Source: an uncultured Nitrososphaera sp. (GTDB lineage Archaea > Thermoproteota > Nitrososphaeria > Nitrososphaerales > Nitrososphaeraceae). From it: DNA of 27,003 nucleotides. The notes under the pieces were generated by a model. The model did not search any database. It was not told the origin of the DNA and was given only the letters and a program-made list of their open reading frames with translations. This document shows, one piece after another, positions 20,501 through 27,003 of this stretch; position 1 is the stretch's first letter, and the number at the start of each line of letters is the position of its first letter. The stretch is from contig NZ_CAMLDP010000017.1 in NCBI RefSeq assembly GCF_946478925.1, positions 1 through 27,003 on the forward strand. The letters are read 5' to 3'. A program made the position numbers and the translations under genes.

Positions 20501-21649
20501 TTACTTGCTTTTTTTGTCGCCACTGCTACCGCCGTTCTGCTTGCGGATGTGGTGTATGCGCGACATGTGAAAGAGCGCCCTGCTGAACACCTCTATGCTG
20601 TTGACATATTCTTCAACATTGACGCGCTCGTCTGCCGTGTGCGAAGCGTGCGGGTCGCCGGGTCCGTACGTGACAACGGGTATCTTGAAGGTGTTGCCAA
20701 GCACGTTCATGTCGCCCGTCCCTGTCTTACGCAGGAGCACTGGCCTCTTTTTGCGGACATCTAGAATGCCAAGCGACAGTGCCCGGACAAGCGCCGAAGA
20801 ATGGTCCGCCTCGAACGGGTCCGTCCTGTCCTCTATCCTGTAGGTGGCTTTTACCCCTTTTTCTTTTGCGACTTTTGTAATGACATCGTCCACGGTGTCA
20901 AGCACATTCTGGCAGGTCGTCACCGTGGGTATGCGCATGTCTATCGTTATCTTGCATTTTTGCGGGGTCACGTTGTGGCTCGATCCTCCGCTTATCTCTG
21001 TCAGCGTGCAGCTGATGGAATTGGCCTTGCTGTCGGCAGTCCCAACCCTTTCAATCTCTGCCTTGATTGCGCGCCAGAAATCGTGCATCTCTTCAATCGA
21101 GTTTCGCGCAAGCCAAGGCGCGCTTGCGTGCGCGCTGTCTCCGACATCGCACGTTAAGCGTATGGCAAGCCTGCCCTTGTATGCAATCGTGATGTTATCG
21201 ATGCCCGAAGGCTCGCCAAACATGGCGTAGTCGAGCCCTATCTTGCTCTTTACCAAGTTTTTTACTCCTGTCGCGTTTCCTTCCTCGTCGACAACGCCAG
21301 CAAAAATCACGGTGCCGCTCTGCTTTGGAAACTGCGATGCGGCAAGGAGCATAGCTATCAAGGGAGCTTTTGCGTCAGACGCCCCCCTGCCGTAGAGGTA
21401 GCCGTCCTCGATGCGCACCGGCACCTGTCCTGGGACGGTGTCCATGTGGCCGCACAAGAGTATGCGGGGCTCGCCGGCTCCCTTTGACGCGATGACGTTT
21501 CCGACGCTGTCGATGTTCACCTGCTCAAAGCCGAGCTCGTTCGTGCACTTGTCCTTTATCATGTTGGCAAGCGCGGCCTCGGACCTTGAAGGCGTGTATA
21601 GTTCTAGCGCCTTTTGCAAAAGCTCGACAGCGTAGCTTGGCGACACCAA
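20501..21649 (-). CDS. lysK: LysW-lysine / LysW-ornithine hydrolase
   Basis: A 382-residue M20/ArgE-DapE-type metallo-hydrolase that releases lysine (and in dual pathways ornithine) from the carrier LysW in the final step. Metal and catalytic residues: His68 and Asp70 in CGHMDTVPG, Asp92 in GRGASDAK, Glu122/Glu123 in VDEEGNATG, Glu146 in FGEPSG, and a C-terminal His in DPHASHTADERVNVEEY. The start is TTG 21649 or the GTG 21646 next to it, 13 nt after the lysX stop. It follows lysW and lysX, the order expected of a LysW pathway cluster. The last 15 residues are basic. Confidence 0.92.
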   Translation of the reverse strand: MVSPSYAVELLQKALELYTPSRSEAALANMIKDKCTNELGFEQVNIDSVGNVIASKGAGEPRILLCGHMDTVPGQVPVRIEDGYLYGRGASDAKAPLIAMLLAASQFPKQSGTVIFAGVVDEEGNATGVKNLVKSKIGLDYAMFGEPSGIDNITIAYKGRLAIRLTCDVGDSAHASAPWLARNSIEEMHDFWRAIKAEIERVGTADSKANSISCTLTEISGGSSHNVTPQKCKITIDMRIPTVTTCQNVLDTVDDVITKVAKEKGVKATYRIEDRTDPFEADHSSALVRALSLGILDVRKKRPVLLRKTGTGDMNVLGNTFKIPVVTYGPGDPHASHTADERVNVEEYVNSIEVFSRALFHMSRIHHIRKQNGGSSGDKKSK

Positions 21650-21662
21650 TTCTGCTTGCTCT

Positions 21663-22529
21663 CTACCTTTTGTTCAATGCAAGGGCGTAATCAACCATTT
21701 GGCCCGGTATGTCCACGCCCGTCACGCGCACCGTGTTCTTGAACTCTGTCGTGTTGTTAACCTCGTGGACCATGAGGCCGTCCTTGTCGCTTTCCATCAG
21801 GTCGACTCCGACTATTTGGCCGCCAACTGCGCGTGTCGCCTTCATGCAAATGTCCTCCAGCTCCTTTGTGACCGGGCAGACCTCTGCACGCCCGCCAAGG
21901 GCCATGTTGGTCTTCCACTCACCGTCGCCCGAGTAGCGGTAGATTGCCGCAACTACATGATCGCCGACTACGATCGCGCGGATGTCACGCGGAGGGCGTT
22001 TCACAAACTCTTCAAAGTAATAGATGTGGTACAGCGGAAACATGTGCTCCCTGTCTTCTATGACCGCACGCGCCGCGTCCCTGTCGCGCAAAAGCCCTAT
22101 CATCCTGCCCCAGCTGCCGACCGTCGGCTTTATCACCGCGGGGTAGCCAAACTCTTCAAGCGCCGCTGCTGCGGATTCTTCTGAAAATGCTGCAATTGCT
22201 TTTGGCGTGTTGACGCCTGCCTTTTGGAACTCCATGTGGGCAAACATCTTGTTGCCCGTGATGCTTGCGACCCTGAGCGGGTTTATCACGCTTGCGCCAA
22301 GGCCCTCAAGCACGGCTGTCGCGTGCAGGCTCTTGAAATAAGACACTGACCGCTGGAGAACCACCCTGCCGGAGTATTTCTTGCCGTCGTCGAGGCGGAT
22401 TGTGAGGTTCTTGACGTCGATGTTTTCAGTCTCGACGCCCTTTTTCTTGGCCGCTTCTATTAGGGACTTTTCCTCCCAGCGGATAGTGTCGTACAGTATG
22501 GTAAGGGGATTTCCGCTACCCGAGCTCAC
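21663..22529 (-). CDS. lysX: LysX-type ATP-grasp ligase (alpha-aminoadipate/glutamate-LysW ligase)
   Basis: A 288-residue RimK-like ATP-grasp ligase that joins the amino group of alpha-aminoadipate (and possibly glutamate) to the carrier LysW. The ATP-grasp core includes VIKPTVGSWGRMIGL (132-146), the YYFEEFVKRPPRDIR lid (170-184) and the signature EVNNTTEFKN (256-265), characteristic of LysX/ArgX. The GTG start overlaps the lysW TGA (GTGA), so the carrier and its ligase are translationally coupled. Only one ligase is in the window, so it may handle both the lysine and the arginine precursor, or a second ligase lies elsewhere. Confidence 0.93.
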   Translation of the reverse strand: MSSGSGNPLTILYDTIRWEEKSLIEAAKKKGVETENIDVKNLTIRLDDGKKYSGRVVLQRSVSYFKSLHATAVLEGLGASVINPLRVASITGNKMFAHMEFQKAGVNTPKAIAAFSEESAAAALEEFGYPAVIKPTVGSWGRMIGLLRDRDAARAVIEDREHMFPLYHIYYFEEFVKRPPRDIRAIVVGDHVVAAIYRYSGDGEWKTNMALGGRAEVCPVTKELEDICMKATRAVGGQIVGVDLMESDKDGLMVHEVNNTTEFKNTVRVTGVDIPGQMVDYALALNKR

Positions 22530-22696
22530 TGACCCCAGTCCTCGCCGACAACCTGAGCTGGTTTTATGTCAAAGCCCCCTGAAGCTGCCTTTACCAGCTC
22601 GTAGCCGGCACCGCAATCGGGGCACGTGACTATTTCGCCCTCTATCGAGTCGGCGGGAATCTTGACCTCTGCGTCGCATTCTGGACAGTTGACCAT
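22526..22696 (-). CDS. lysW: amino-group carrier protein LysW, ending in Gln
   Basis: A 56-residue carrier protein, MVNCPECDAEVKIP... to ...VVGEDWGQ. The zinc ribbon is Cys4/Cys7 (CPEC) and Cys25/Cys28 (CPDC). The acidic globular domain and EDWG tail are those of LysW, which protects the amino group of alpha-aminoadipate through an isopeptide bond to the gamma-carboxyl of its last residue. That residue is Glu (EDWGE) in the characterised proteins, but here the last codon is CAG (minus strand, bases 22531-22529), giving Gln. It starts 12 nt after the homocitrate synthase stop and overlaps lysX by 4 nt. Confidence 0.93.
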   Translation of the reverse strand: MVNCPECDAEVKIPADSIEGEIVTCPDCGAGYELVKAASGGFDIKPAQVVGEDWGQ

Positions 22697-22708
22697 CTCT
22701 TCTGCTTC

Positions 22709-23935
22709 CTACTCCTTCTGCCCTACTTTCATCGGCGCGTCATTAAGTATCTTTCTCTCCAGCCTGTCGTCCAGATACAGTTCGAGGATGTCGCCCATGC
22801 GAAGTTCCTTCAGACCCTTTGCCAGCTGCTCTGCCTCGTGCTTGCTTGTTTCAAGGCCGAGAAGCGACAGCAGGTACGCCGCGCCGTTCTTGCCTGCAAG
22901 CTCGCCAAAGACTATCTTGCGCCTGTTGCCTACCGCCTTTGGCTCCAGTATCTCGTACGCCGCCGGGTTGCGCAGTATCGCTGCAAGGTGCGTGCCGGCC
23001 TTGTGCTTGTACGCGCTGTCGCCTACAATCGGCTTTGACTCGGGGATACCAAGGTCTATGTACTCTGACATCGTCCTTGACAAGTCCTTTGTCATGTGCA
23101 GGCGCAGGTCGTTGTTGGCCTTGTATATGAGCGAGAGCGCGACGGCAGTCTCGGCAAGCGCCGGGATTCCGGTGCGCTCGCCAAAGCCGTCTATCGTGGT
23201 ATGTATCTGGTCCGCTCCTGCCTCGCAGCCAGCAAGCGCGTTTGCCAGGGCAAGCCCCACGTCGTTGTGGCAGTGCACGTCAAGCGATGTCCTGGACCTG
23301 TCAATGTTGTCGTACACCATCTTGACCAAGCTGAACATGCCCCGCGGGCGCATGATTCCCACCGTGTCGGGGATGCTTATCCTTTCGATTCCGCGCTTGT
23401 TCATCTCTTTGCACATGTCGATGAGAAACTCTGGCTCGGTCCTGCTTGCATCCTCCATTGTAAAGCGCGATTTCAGCCCGTGCGACTTTATGTAGTCCGC
23501 CACTTCAAGGGCGCGTATCTTGGCCTCTTCCCTGCTAATCTTTAGTTTTGCCGCAAGGTGAATGTCGGAAATTCCCATGTAGGTTGCGACCCACGTCGCG
23601 CCGCAGCCTATCGCAATGTCGACGTCCGATTTGATAGCACGCACGTGTGCGACAATGTCTGCGCGCAGGCCCTGCTTGATTATCGTCTTTGTAGCTTCAA
23701 CGTGGTCCGGCGAGACTACCGGGCTTATCTCTATCTGGTCGACGCCAAAAGAGTCGAGCATCCATGCTATCTGGATCCTCTGCTTTATGGTAAAATTGAC
23801 TCCCGGGTGCTGCTCGCCTTCCCGGAGCGTGCTGTCCAGGATCCTTATCTTGCGGCCCGAAGTTGCGGCGTCCGGGCCTCCCATCCTGTTGTACATGTGC
23901 GCGTAGTAGTTCGGATCGTCTGATTTTAGCGACAT
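22709..23935 (-). CDS. homocitrate synthase family protein (lysine via aminoadipate)
   Basis: A 408-residue DRE-TIM acyltransferase. The active-site motif LDSTLREGEQHPG (33-45) carries the Arg/Glu/Glu triad, and HCHNDVGLALANALA carries the metal-binding His-x-His. GFGERTGIPAL is typical of the homocitrate/isopropylmalate/citramalate synthases. It is shorter than isopropylmalate synthase and lacks the leucine-regulatory domain. Together with the downstream lysW, lysX and lysK, homocitrate synthase is the sensible assignment: it condenses acetyl-CoA with 2-oxoglutarate, the first step toward alpha-aminoadipate. It heads the operon, with a TATA-like box at 23966-23973 and an inverted repeat just downstream of it. 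Confidence 0.9.
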   Translation of the reverse strand: MSLKSDDPNYYAHMYNRMGGPDAATSGRKIRILDSTLREGEQHPGVNFTIKQRIQIAWMLDSFGVDQIEISPVVSPDHVEATKTIIKQGLRADIVAHVRAIKSDVDIAIGCGATWVATYMGISDIHLAAKLKISREEAKIRALEVADYIKSHGLKSRFTMEDASRTEPEFLIDMCKEMNKRGIERISIPDTVGIMRPRGMFSLVKMVYDNIDRSRTSLDVHCHNDVGLALANALAGCEAGADQIHTTIDGFGERTGIPALAETAVALSLIYKANNDLRLHMTKDLSRTMSEYIDLGIPESKPIVGDSAYKHKAGTHLAAILRNPAAYEILEPKAVGNRRKIVFGELAGKNGAAYLLSLLGLETSKHEAEQLAKGLKELRMGDILELYLDDRLERKILNDAPMKVGQKE

Positions 23936-23949
23936 TTCTGCTACCGTGT

Positions 23950-23965
23950 AACTATATTCGTAGTT
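23950..23965. promoter_or_regulatory. inverted repeat over the lysine-operon transcription start
   Basis: Arms AACTA (23950-23954) and TAGTT (23961-23965) flank 6 nt. The repeat sits between the TATA-like box (23966-23973) and the ATG at 23935, where a bound repressor would block initiation. An Lrp-type regulator is the usual candidate in archaeal lysine operons, but none is in the window. Confidence 0.35.
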
Positions 23966-23973
23966 GATATAAA
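23966..23973 (-). promoter_or_regulatory. TATA-like box of the lysine operon
   Basis: The minus strand reads tttatatc, centred about 35 nt before ATG 23935, giving a predicted leader of about 10 nt. The 144-nt gap to argH holds this box, the inverted repeat and a short CCTA-T5-TAGG hairpin at 24006-24018 of unknown use. Confidence 0.5.
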
Positions 23974-24079
23974 CCTTATCGCAACTAAAACAGCGAATTC
24001 CACACCTATTTTTTAGGAAAACCGCTAAATGCGAGCTTGAAAACCACGAAAACCAAACTCGAAAAGGGGATAAAGTGCG

Positions 24080-25573
24080 CTAACGGGCGCCCGGCCAGGC
24101 TTGCATGTACTTTGCGACGGTTTTCGCAAGGCTGTCAACGCATCCCTTGACGTATTTCGTCCTTTTTGTGGTTCCTTCGCGGTATCCCGCCACCCTTGAC
24201 CTTGCTATCCTTATCATCTCGTCCTGCTCTTTTGGATTTGGCGAGCCGGCGGACCTGCGCAGCTGGATTGACTTTTCCGGCGTCATCTCTTTCACTATCT
24301 CGGCCAGCTCATCAGGTTTGATTCCCTCTTGCTTGGCCTGATTTATTGCAACGGCGATCTCTTTAGTACCGAGCGCTGCAAGCGGAACGTCTTTTTTGGC
24401 AGCATGCGAAACGAGCGCGCCGACGACCTTGTGCGCGCTGCGGAACGGCACACCTTTTGTTGCTACCAATTGCTCGGCAATATCAAGCGAAATCGCATAG
24501 CTCTTTGCAGAAGTATCAAGCATCTTTTTCTTTTTCACCGTCAGCGTGCTTATGACGCCTTCCATCACCTTGACTGTATTTATTGCAGTAGCAGACGCTT
24601 CAAGCAGCTGCGGCTTGACGTCCTGCAGGTCGCGGCTGTACCCTGACGGCAGGCCCTTTACCATGCCGAGCACCGATGCAAGCCTGCCTGTGATTATCGC
24701 CGCCTTGGCCCGCGTCAACTCTAGCGGATCCGGGTTCTTTTTCTGCGGCATAGCGCTCGAAGTAGAGCTGTAGCGGTCGTCAAGCTCTACAAAGCCAAAC
24801 TCTTGCGTGGACCATATTATGAGGTCCTCTGCCATTCTCGCAAGCGTGGAGGCAAGTATCGCAAGGGCCGCGACGTATTCCAGAAACGAATCGCGGGAAG
24901 TTGTGGCGTCAAGCGAGTTGCGCACCAACCCGTCAAATCCGAGGAGCACTGCCGTGCGCTTGCGGTCGATGTTTATGCTGGTTCCTGCGATGGCGCAGGC
25001 GCCAAGAGGCGACTGGTTTATCCTGCCAAAGGTGTTGTAGACGCGCTCAAAGTCGCGGGAAAGCGCGTCTGCATAAGCAAGCATGACGTGCGAAAACGTG
25101 CCCAGCTGGCCCTGCTGCAGATGGGTGTAGAGGGGCATAATTGCGTCCTTGTTCTTTTCTGCCTTTTTCACGAGCGCGTCAATTAGGTCTGCAAGGGCCA
25201 TACACAACTCGTTAATGTCGTCGCGCACCTTCATCCGGACATCGAGCACCACCTGGTCGTTTCGCGACCGGGCGGTATGCATCTTGCCTCCCGCGTCCAT
25301 CCCTGCCTGCTTTATCACAAAAGCTTCAAGCGCCTCGTGGATGTCCTCGGCGCCCTCTGTGTCGATTACGCCTGGGTTCTTTTTCGCCGCCTCCAAGGCT
25401 GCCAGGATTTTCTTCAGCTCATGCTGACTGATGACGCCTGTTTCGTGGAGCATCACCGAGTGGGCCTCACTTCCTACGATATCATAGTAGAGTATGGACT
25501 GGTCGTGCTCCATCGACGAGAGGAACGCAAGCACGTCGTCGTCCATCCTGCCCTTTGGCCTTGAGCGGTACAC
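24080..25573 (-). CDS. argH: argininosuccinate lyase
   Basis: A 497-residue enzyme of the fumarase/aspartase superfamily that splits argininosuccinate to arginine and fumarate. The superfamily signature SSAMPQKKNPDPLELTRAKA is present, with the flexible catalytic Ser loop. THLQQGQLGTFSHVMLAYAD carries the conserved His, and HTARSRNDQV is the substrate-binding motif. The C-terminal domain is complete. It is slightly longer than typical (about 460) because of an N-terminal stretch and a basic C-terminus. The start is GTG 25573; an ATG nearby is out of frame. A TATA-like box at 25596-25604 lies 27 nt upstream. It is just upstream of, and co-oriented with, the LysW cluster, so arginine and lysine pathways are neighbours. 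Confidence 0.95.
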   Translation of the reverse strand: MYRSRPKGRMDDDVLAFLSSMEHDQSILYYDIVGSEAHSVMLHETGVISQHELKKILAALEAAKKNPGVIDTEGAEDIHEALEAFVIKQAGMDAGGKMHTARSRNDQVVLDVRMKVRDDINELCMALADLIDALVKKAEKNKDAIMPLYTHLQQGQLGTFSHVMLAYADALSRDFERVYNTFGRINQSPLGACAIAGTSINIDRKRTAVLLGFDGLVRNSLDATTSRDSFLEYVAALAILASTLARMAEDLIIWSTQEFGFVELDDRYSSTSSAMPQKKNPDPLELTRAKAAIITGRLASVLGMVKGLPSGYSRDLQDVKPQLLEASATAINTVKVMEGVISTLTVKKKKMLDTSAKSYAISLDIAEQLVATKGVPFRSAHKVVGALVSHAAKKDVPLAALGTKEIAVAINQAKQEGIKPDELAEIVKEMTPEKSIQLRRSAGSPNPKEQDEMIRIARSRVAGYREGTTKRTKYVKGCVDSLAKTVAKYMQAWPGAR

Positions 25574-25595
25574 GCAAGTGCATCGTTCCGCGCTT

Positions 25596-25604
25596 TATTT
25601 TAAT
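25596..25604 (-). promoter_or_regulatory. TATA-like box of argH
   Basis: The minus strand reads atattaaaa, centred about 27 nt before GTG 25573. It deepens an AT-rich tract and decides the GTG start. Confidence 0.5.
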
Positions 25605-25615
25605 ATTTTACAACC

Positions 25616-25656
25616 AGCTAGCTGACGTCCATCGGCTTGTAAACAGAAGCTAGCTT
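25616..25656. promoter_or_regulatory. two AGCTAGCT palindromes in a divergent promoter
   Basis: AGCTAGCT at 25616-25623 and AAGCTAGCTT at 25647-25656 are perfect palindromes whose centres are 32 nt apart, close to three helical turns. The left copy is 12 nt upstream of the argH TATA box, and the right copy is 8 nt upstream of the TATA-like box of the gene at 25691. This suits one regulator controlling both directions. Confidence 0.45.
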
Positions 25657-25663
25657 GGGCGCT

Positions 25664-25670
25664 TCTATAC
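25664..25670 (+). promoter_or_regulatory. TATA-like box of the 25691 gene
   Basis: tctatac is centred about 24 nt before ATG 25691. It favours that start over the upstream TTG at 25655. Confidence 0.4.
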
Positions 25671-25690
25671 ATTTTAGCAATGATTTTCGC

Positions 25691-25978
25691 ATGGAATCAG
25701 CGCTAGCGCCACCAGTGCGCCTGATAGAATACCCAAACGACCTCTCTGGATGCGACTCTGTCGAGATCGGAAGCAAGCGCCTGCTGTACATGTGCTCAAA
25801 CAGCGACGCAGGCAAGCACTTTGTGATTGTCCTCGGCTACTACGCCGGGCAGAAGGAAGACTTTGTCACAAAGGACCTGATAGAGCCAGTTGACGACTGG
25901 AACAGGGCAGCTATAAAGGAAGTGCTCGCAAGGTCGCTTGCTCAGGAATACGCCGACGCGCAGGTATTCTTCCTCTAA
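25691..25978 (+). CDS. hypothetical protein divergent from argH
   Basis: A 95-residue protein from ATG 25691; the frame is open to TTG 25655, but that part lies over promoter elements. The sequence has two Cys (CDSVEIG and YMCSNS), a hydrophobic strand HFVIVLGYYAG and a helical C-terminus KEVLARSLAQEYADAQVFFL, the mixed alpha/beta outline of a small soluble domain. No motif is recognised. It shares the divergent promoter with argH and is followed by the MIP18-family gene 59 nt away, which has its own TATA box. Confidence 0.7.
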   Translation: MESALAPPVRLIEYPNDLSGCDSVEIGSKRLLYMCSNSDAGKHFVIVLGYYAGQKEDFVTKDLIEPVDDWNRAAIKEVLARSLAQEYADAQVFFL

Positions 25979-25982
25979 CACT

Positions 25983-25998
25983 TTTGTTAATTTGTTAA
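25983..25998 (+). repeat. tandem 8-bp repeat upstream of the MIP18-family gene
   Basis: TTTGTTAA occurs twice back to back (25983-25990 and 25991-25998), ending two bases before the TATA-like attaaatac at 26001-26009. This is where the archaeal BRE and activator sites lie. Confidence 0.4.
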
Positions 25999-26000
25999 TG

Positions 26001-26009
26001 ATTAAATAC
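26001..26009 (+). promoter_or_regulatory. TATA-like box of the MIP18-family gene
   Basis: attaaatac is centred 33 nt before ATG 26038, giving a predicted leader of only a few nucleotides. Confidence 0.5.
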
Positions 26010-26037
26010 GGTAGTTTTCAATGTACTTCCTAGAGAA

Positions 26038-26409
26038 ATGAGCACTGACGCCAAGAATGACGCTAATCCTTCCGCCACCCCGCAAAAGGGCGACGACCTG
26101 CAGCAGACCCGCAGGAAGATTTTCGACGAATTGACCAAGATAGTCGACCCCGAGATAGGAGTGTCGATAATGGAGCTAGAGCTTGTCGACAAGGTTGACA
26201 TCAACTCTGGCAAGGTCGCAGTCGACTTGCATTTGACAAGCCCGTTCTGCCCTGCCGTGTTTGGCTTCAAGATAGCACAAGATGTCCGCGACAACATCTA
26301 CAAGGTGACGGGCATCAACGAGGTCAAGGTGCAGGTGAGCAACCACTTTATGGCAGACGCCATAAACAAGCAGGTCAACGAGAGCAAGTACCCTGCAAAG
26401 GCCGCCTAG
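26038..26409 (+). CDS. MIP18/DUF59-family Fe-S assembly factor
   Basis: A 123-residue protein of the MIP18 (DUF59) family, which includes SufT and the cytosolic Fe-S targeting factor CIA2. Typical features are IVDPEIGVSIMELELV near 40-55 and the conserved TSPFCP near 75-80, whose Cys is the family's reactive residue. The first 25 residues are a Ser/Asn/Pro/Lys linker. It probably helps insert Fe-S clusters. Its 3' neighbour on the other strand is an Fe-S subunit of succinate dehydrogenase. The two genes share the bases CTAG of their opposing stop codons. Confidence 0.88.
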   Translation: MSTDAKNDANPSATPQKGDDLQQTRRKIFDELTKIVDPEIGVSIMELELVDKVDINSGKVAVDLHLTSPFCPAVFGFKIAQDVRDNIYKVTGINEVKVQVSNHFMADAINKQVNESKYPAKAA

Positions 26410-27003
26410 GTCTGCTTGCTTCTGTCCTTCAGCTCTGCCTTCTTTTTCTCGTTGCTTGAAAAGCCAAGCAAATGTCCACGTAAGAGCTGTATGCCAAGCG
26501 CAGGATCTACTCCCTTGGGACAGACGTAACTGCACGAGCCGGCGAAGTGACACCTGAACACGCCGTGCCTATCATCTACAAGATCAAGGCGTTCCTTAGC
26601 GGCATTGTCCCGGTTGTCTATGAAATAGCGATATGCCTGCGTAAGCGCCTGAGGACCAGGAAACTTTGTATCCATTGCCACAGTCGGGCAAGCAGAATAA
26701 CATAACCCACATTTTATACAGTACGAAAACTGTAGAAACTTGTCTACATCTTCGGGACTCTGCATAAATTCTGACATTTCATTTACCTGCTTTGTATTCA
26801 TGTCCGAATCGTCATTGTGAATATATGGCTGCATATCCTTATGGTGCGCAAAAAACTGTTCAAAGTCTGTCACCAAGTCACGAATGTGAGGAAAATTGGC
26901 AAGCGGCTCAACAGTTATGACGCCTCCTTCTAATTCCGATACTTTGGTGTAGCATGCAAGTCTCGGAATTCCATTTATCTTCCTGCCACAAGAGCCGCAT
27001 GAG
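26406..27003 (-). CDS. sdhB: succinate dehydrogenase/fumarate reductase Fe-S subunit (5' end outside window)
   Basis: The open frame runs uninterrupted to the right edge, so the start is outside. An internal TTG at 26876 is not the start, because the family's N-terminal domain continues upstream. At the edge, SCGSCGRKINGIPRLACY is the [2Fe-2S] site of the ferredoxin domain. Downstream, CIKCGLCYSACP is the [4Fe-4S] site, and CHFAGSCSYVCPKGVDP carries the ligands of the [3Fe-4S] cluster and the last [4Fe-4S] Cys. This subunit passes electrons from the flavin subunit to quinone in complex II of the citric acid cycle. The C-terminus is basic (KKKAELKDRSKQT). Other sdh genes must lie to the right. 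Confidence 0.93.
   Translation of the reverse strand, partial: SCGSCGRKINGIPRLACYTKVSELEGGVITVEPLANFPHIRDLVTDFEQFFAHHKDMQPYIHNDDSDMNTKQVNEMSEFMQSPEDVDKFLQFSYCIKCGLCYSACPTVAMDTKFPGPQALTQAYRYFIDNRDNAAKERLDLVDDRHGVFRCHFAGSCSYVCPKGVDPALGIQLLRGHLLGFSSNEKKKAELKDRSKQT

Noticed and set aside
1..27003. CRISPR array, tRNA/rRNA genes, insertion sequences, integrase or prophage
   Set aside because: No spaced repeats, no T-loop-like consensus, no transposase or integrase motifs and no terminal inverted repeats were seen on reading both strands. This is by eye only, so a tRNA scan would be decisive.

Overview
The window reads as a chromosomal segment of an ammonia-oxidising thaumarchaeon (Nitrososphaerota), most likely a soil-type Nitrososphaera relative. 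This is inference from gene content. It carries an Amt ammonium transporter, a cytochrome b6-like/Rieske/blue-copper respiratory cluster, a LysW-dependent lysine/arginine pathway, an archaeal diphthine synthase, an archaeal CobT-like protein and AbrB, ArnR1-like and zinc-ribbon small proteins. The GC-rich coding DNA is interrupted by short AT-rich intergenic gaps. Most first genes of transcription units have a TATA-like box 24-31 nt before the chosen start, so leaderless transcription is assumed for many starts. No rRNA, tRNA, CRISPR, IS element or integrase was seen, and no gene-free stretch exceeds 300 bases.

Layout. 1-2.1 kb: the tail of an upstream gene, two unknown small proteins and a secreted/membrane FlgD-like surface protein. 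2.1-6.2 kb, plus strand: an orphan beta-class DNA methyltransferase with two unknown genes, then the tight run nnrE - metallo-beta-lactamase hydrolase - CobT-like. 6.2-9.0 kb, minus strand: a DNA-repair pair (type-4 uracil-DNA glycosylase, 3-methyladenine glycosylase) with an unknown partner, then a SirB1-like/TPR protein with a small membrane protein. 9.1-12.5 kb: the ammonium transporter with a repeat-rich upstream region and a hairpin terminator, a small basic protein, a CPA2 antiporter and a 58-aa protein resembling a leader peptide. 12.5-15.7 kb: an OGG1-type glycosylase, a phasin-like/AbrB protein, an alpha/beta hydrolase, a winged-helix regulator with a palindrome in its promoter, and two tiny proteins.

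15.7-18.8 kb: Rieske - cytochrome b - membrane cupredoxin, a complex III-like module passing electrons from quinol to copper carriers. 18.9-20.5 kb: diphthine synthase fused to DUF357, followed by a pentapeptide-repeat protein. 20.5-25.6 kb: homocitrate synthase - lysW - lysX - lysK in tight order, with argH just upstream. These build lysine, and probably arginine, on the carrier protein LysW. 25.6-27.0 kb: an unknown gene divergent from argH, a MIP18-family Fe-S assembly factor, and the start-less 3' part of a succinate dehydrogenase Fe-S subunit running off the window.

The most striking observation is that the encoded LysW ends in EDWGQ, not the EDWGE expected of this carrier. The gamma-carboxylate normally used to load the substrate is therefore not directly encoded. 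Other leads are the NHLP-leader-like micro-protein, the phasin/AbrB fusion, the DUF357 fusion, the cytochrome b with a proline/alanine-rich tail, and paired palindromes in the argH divergent promoter.
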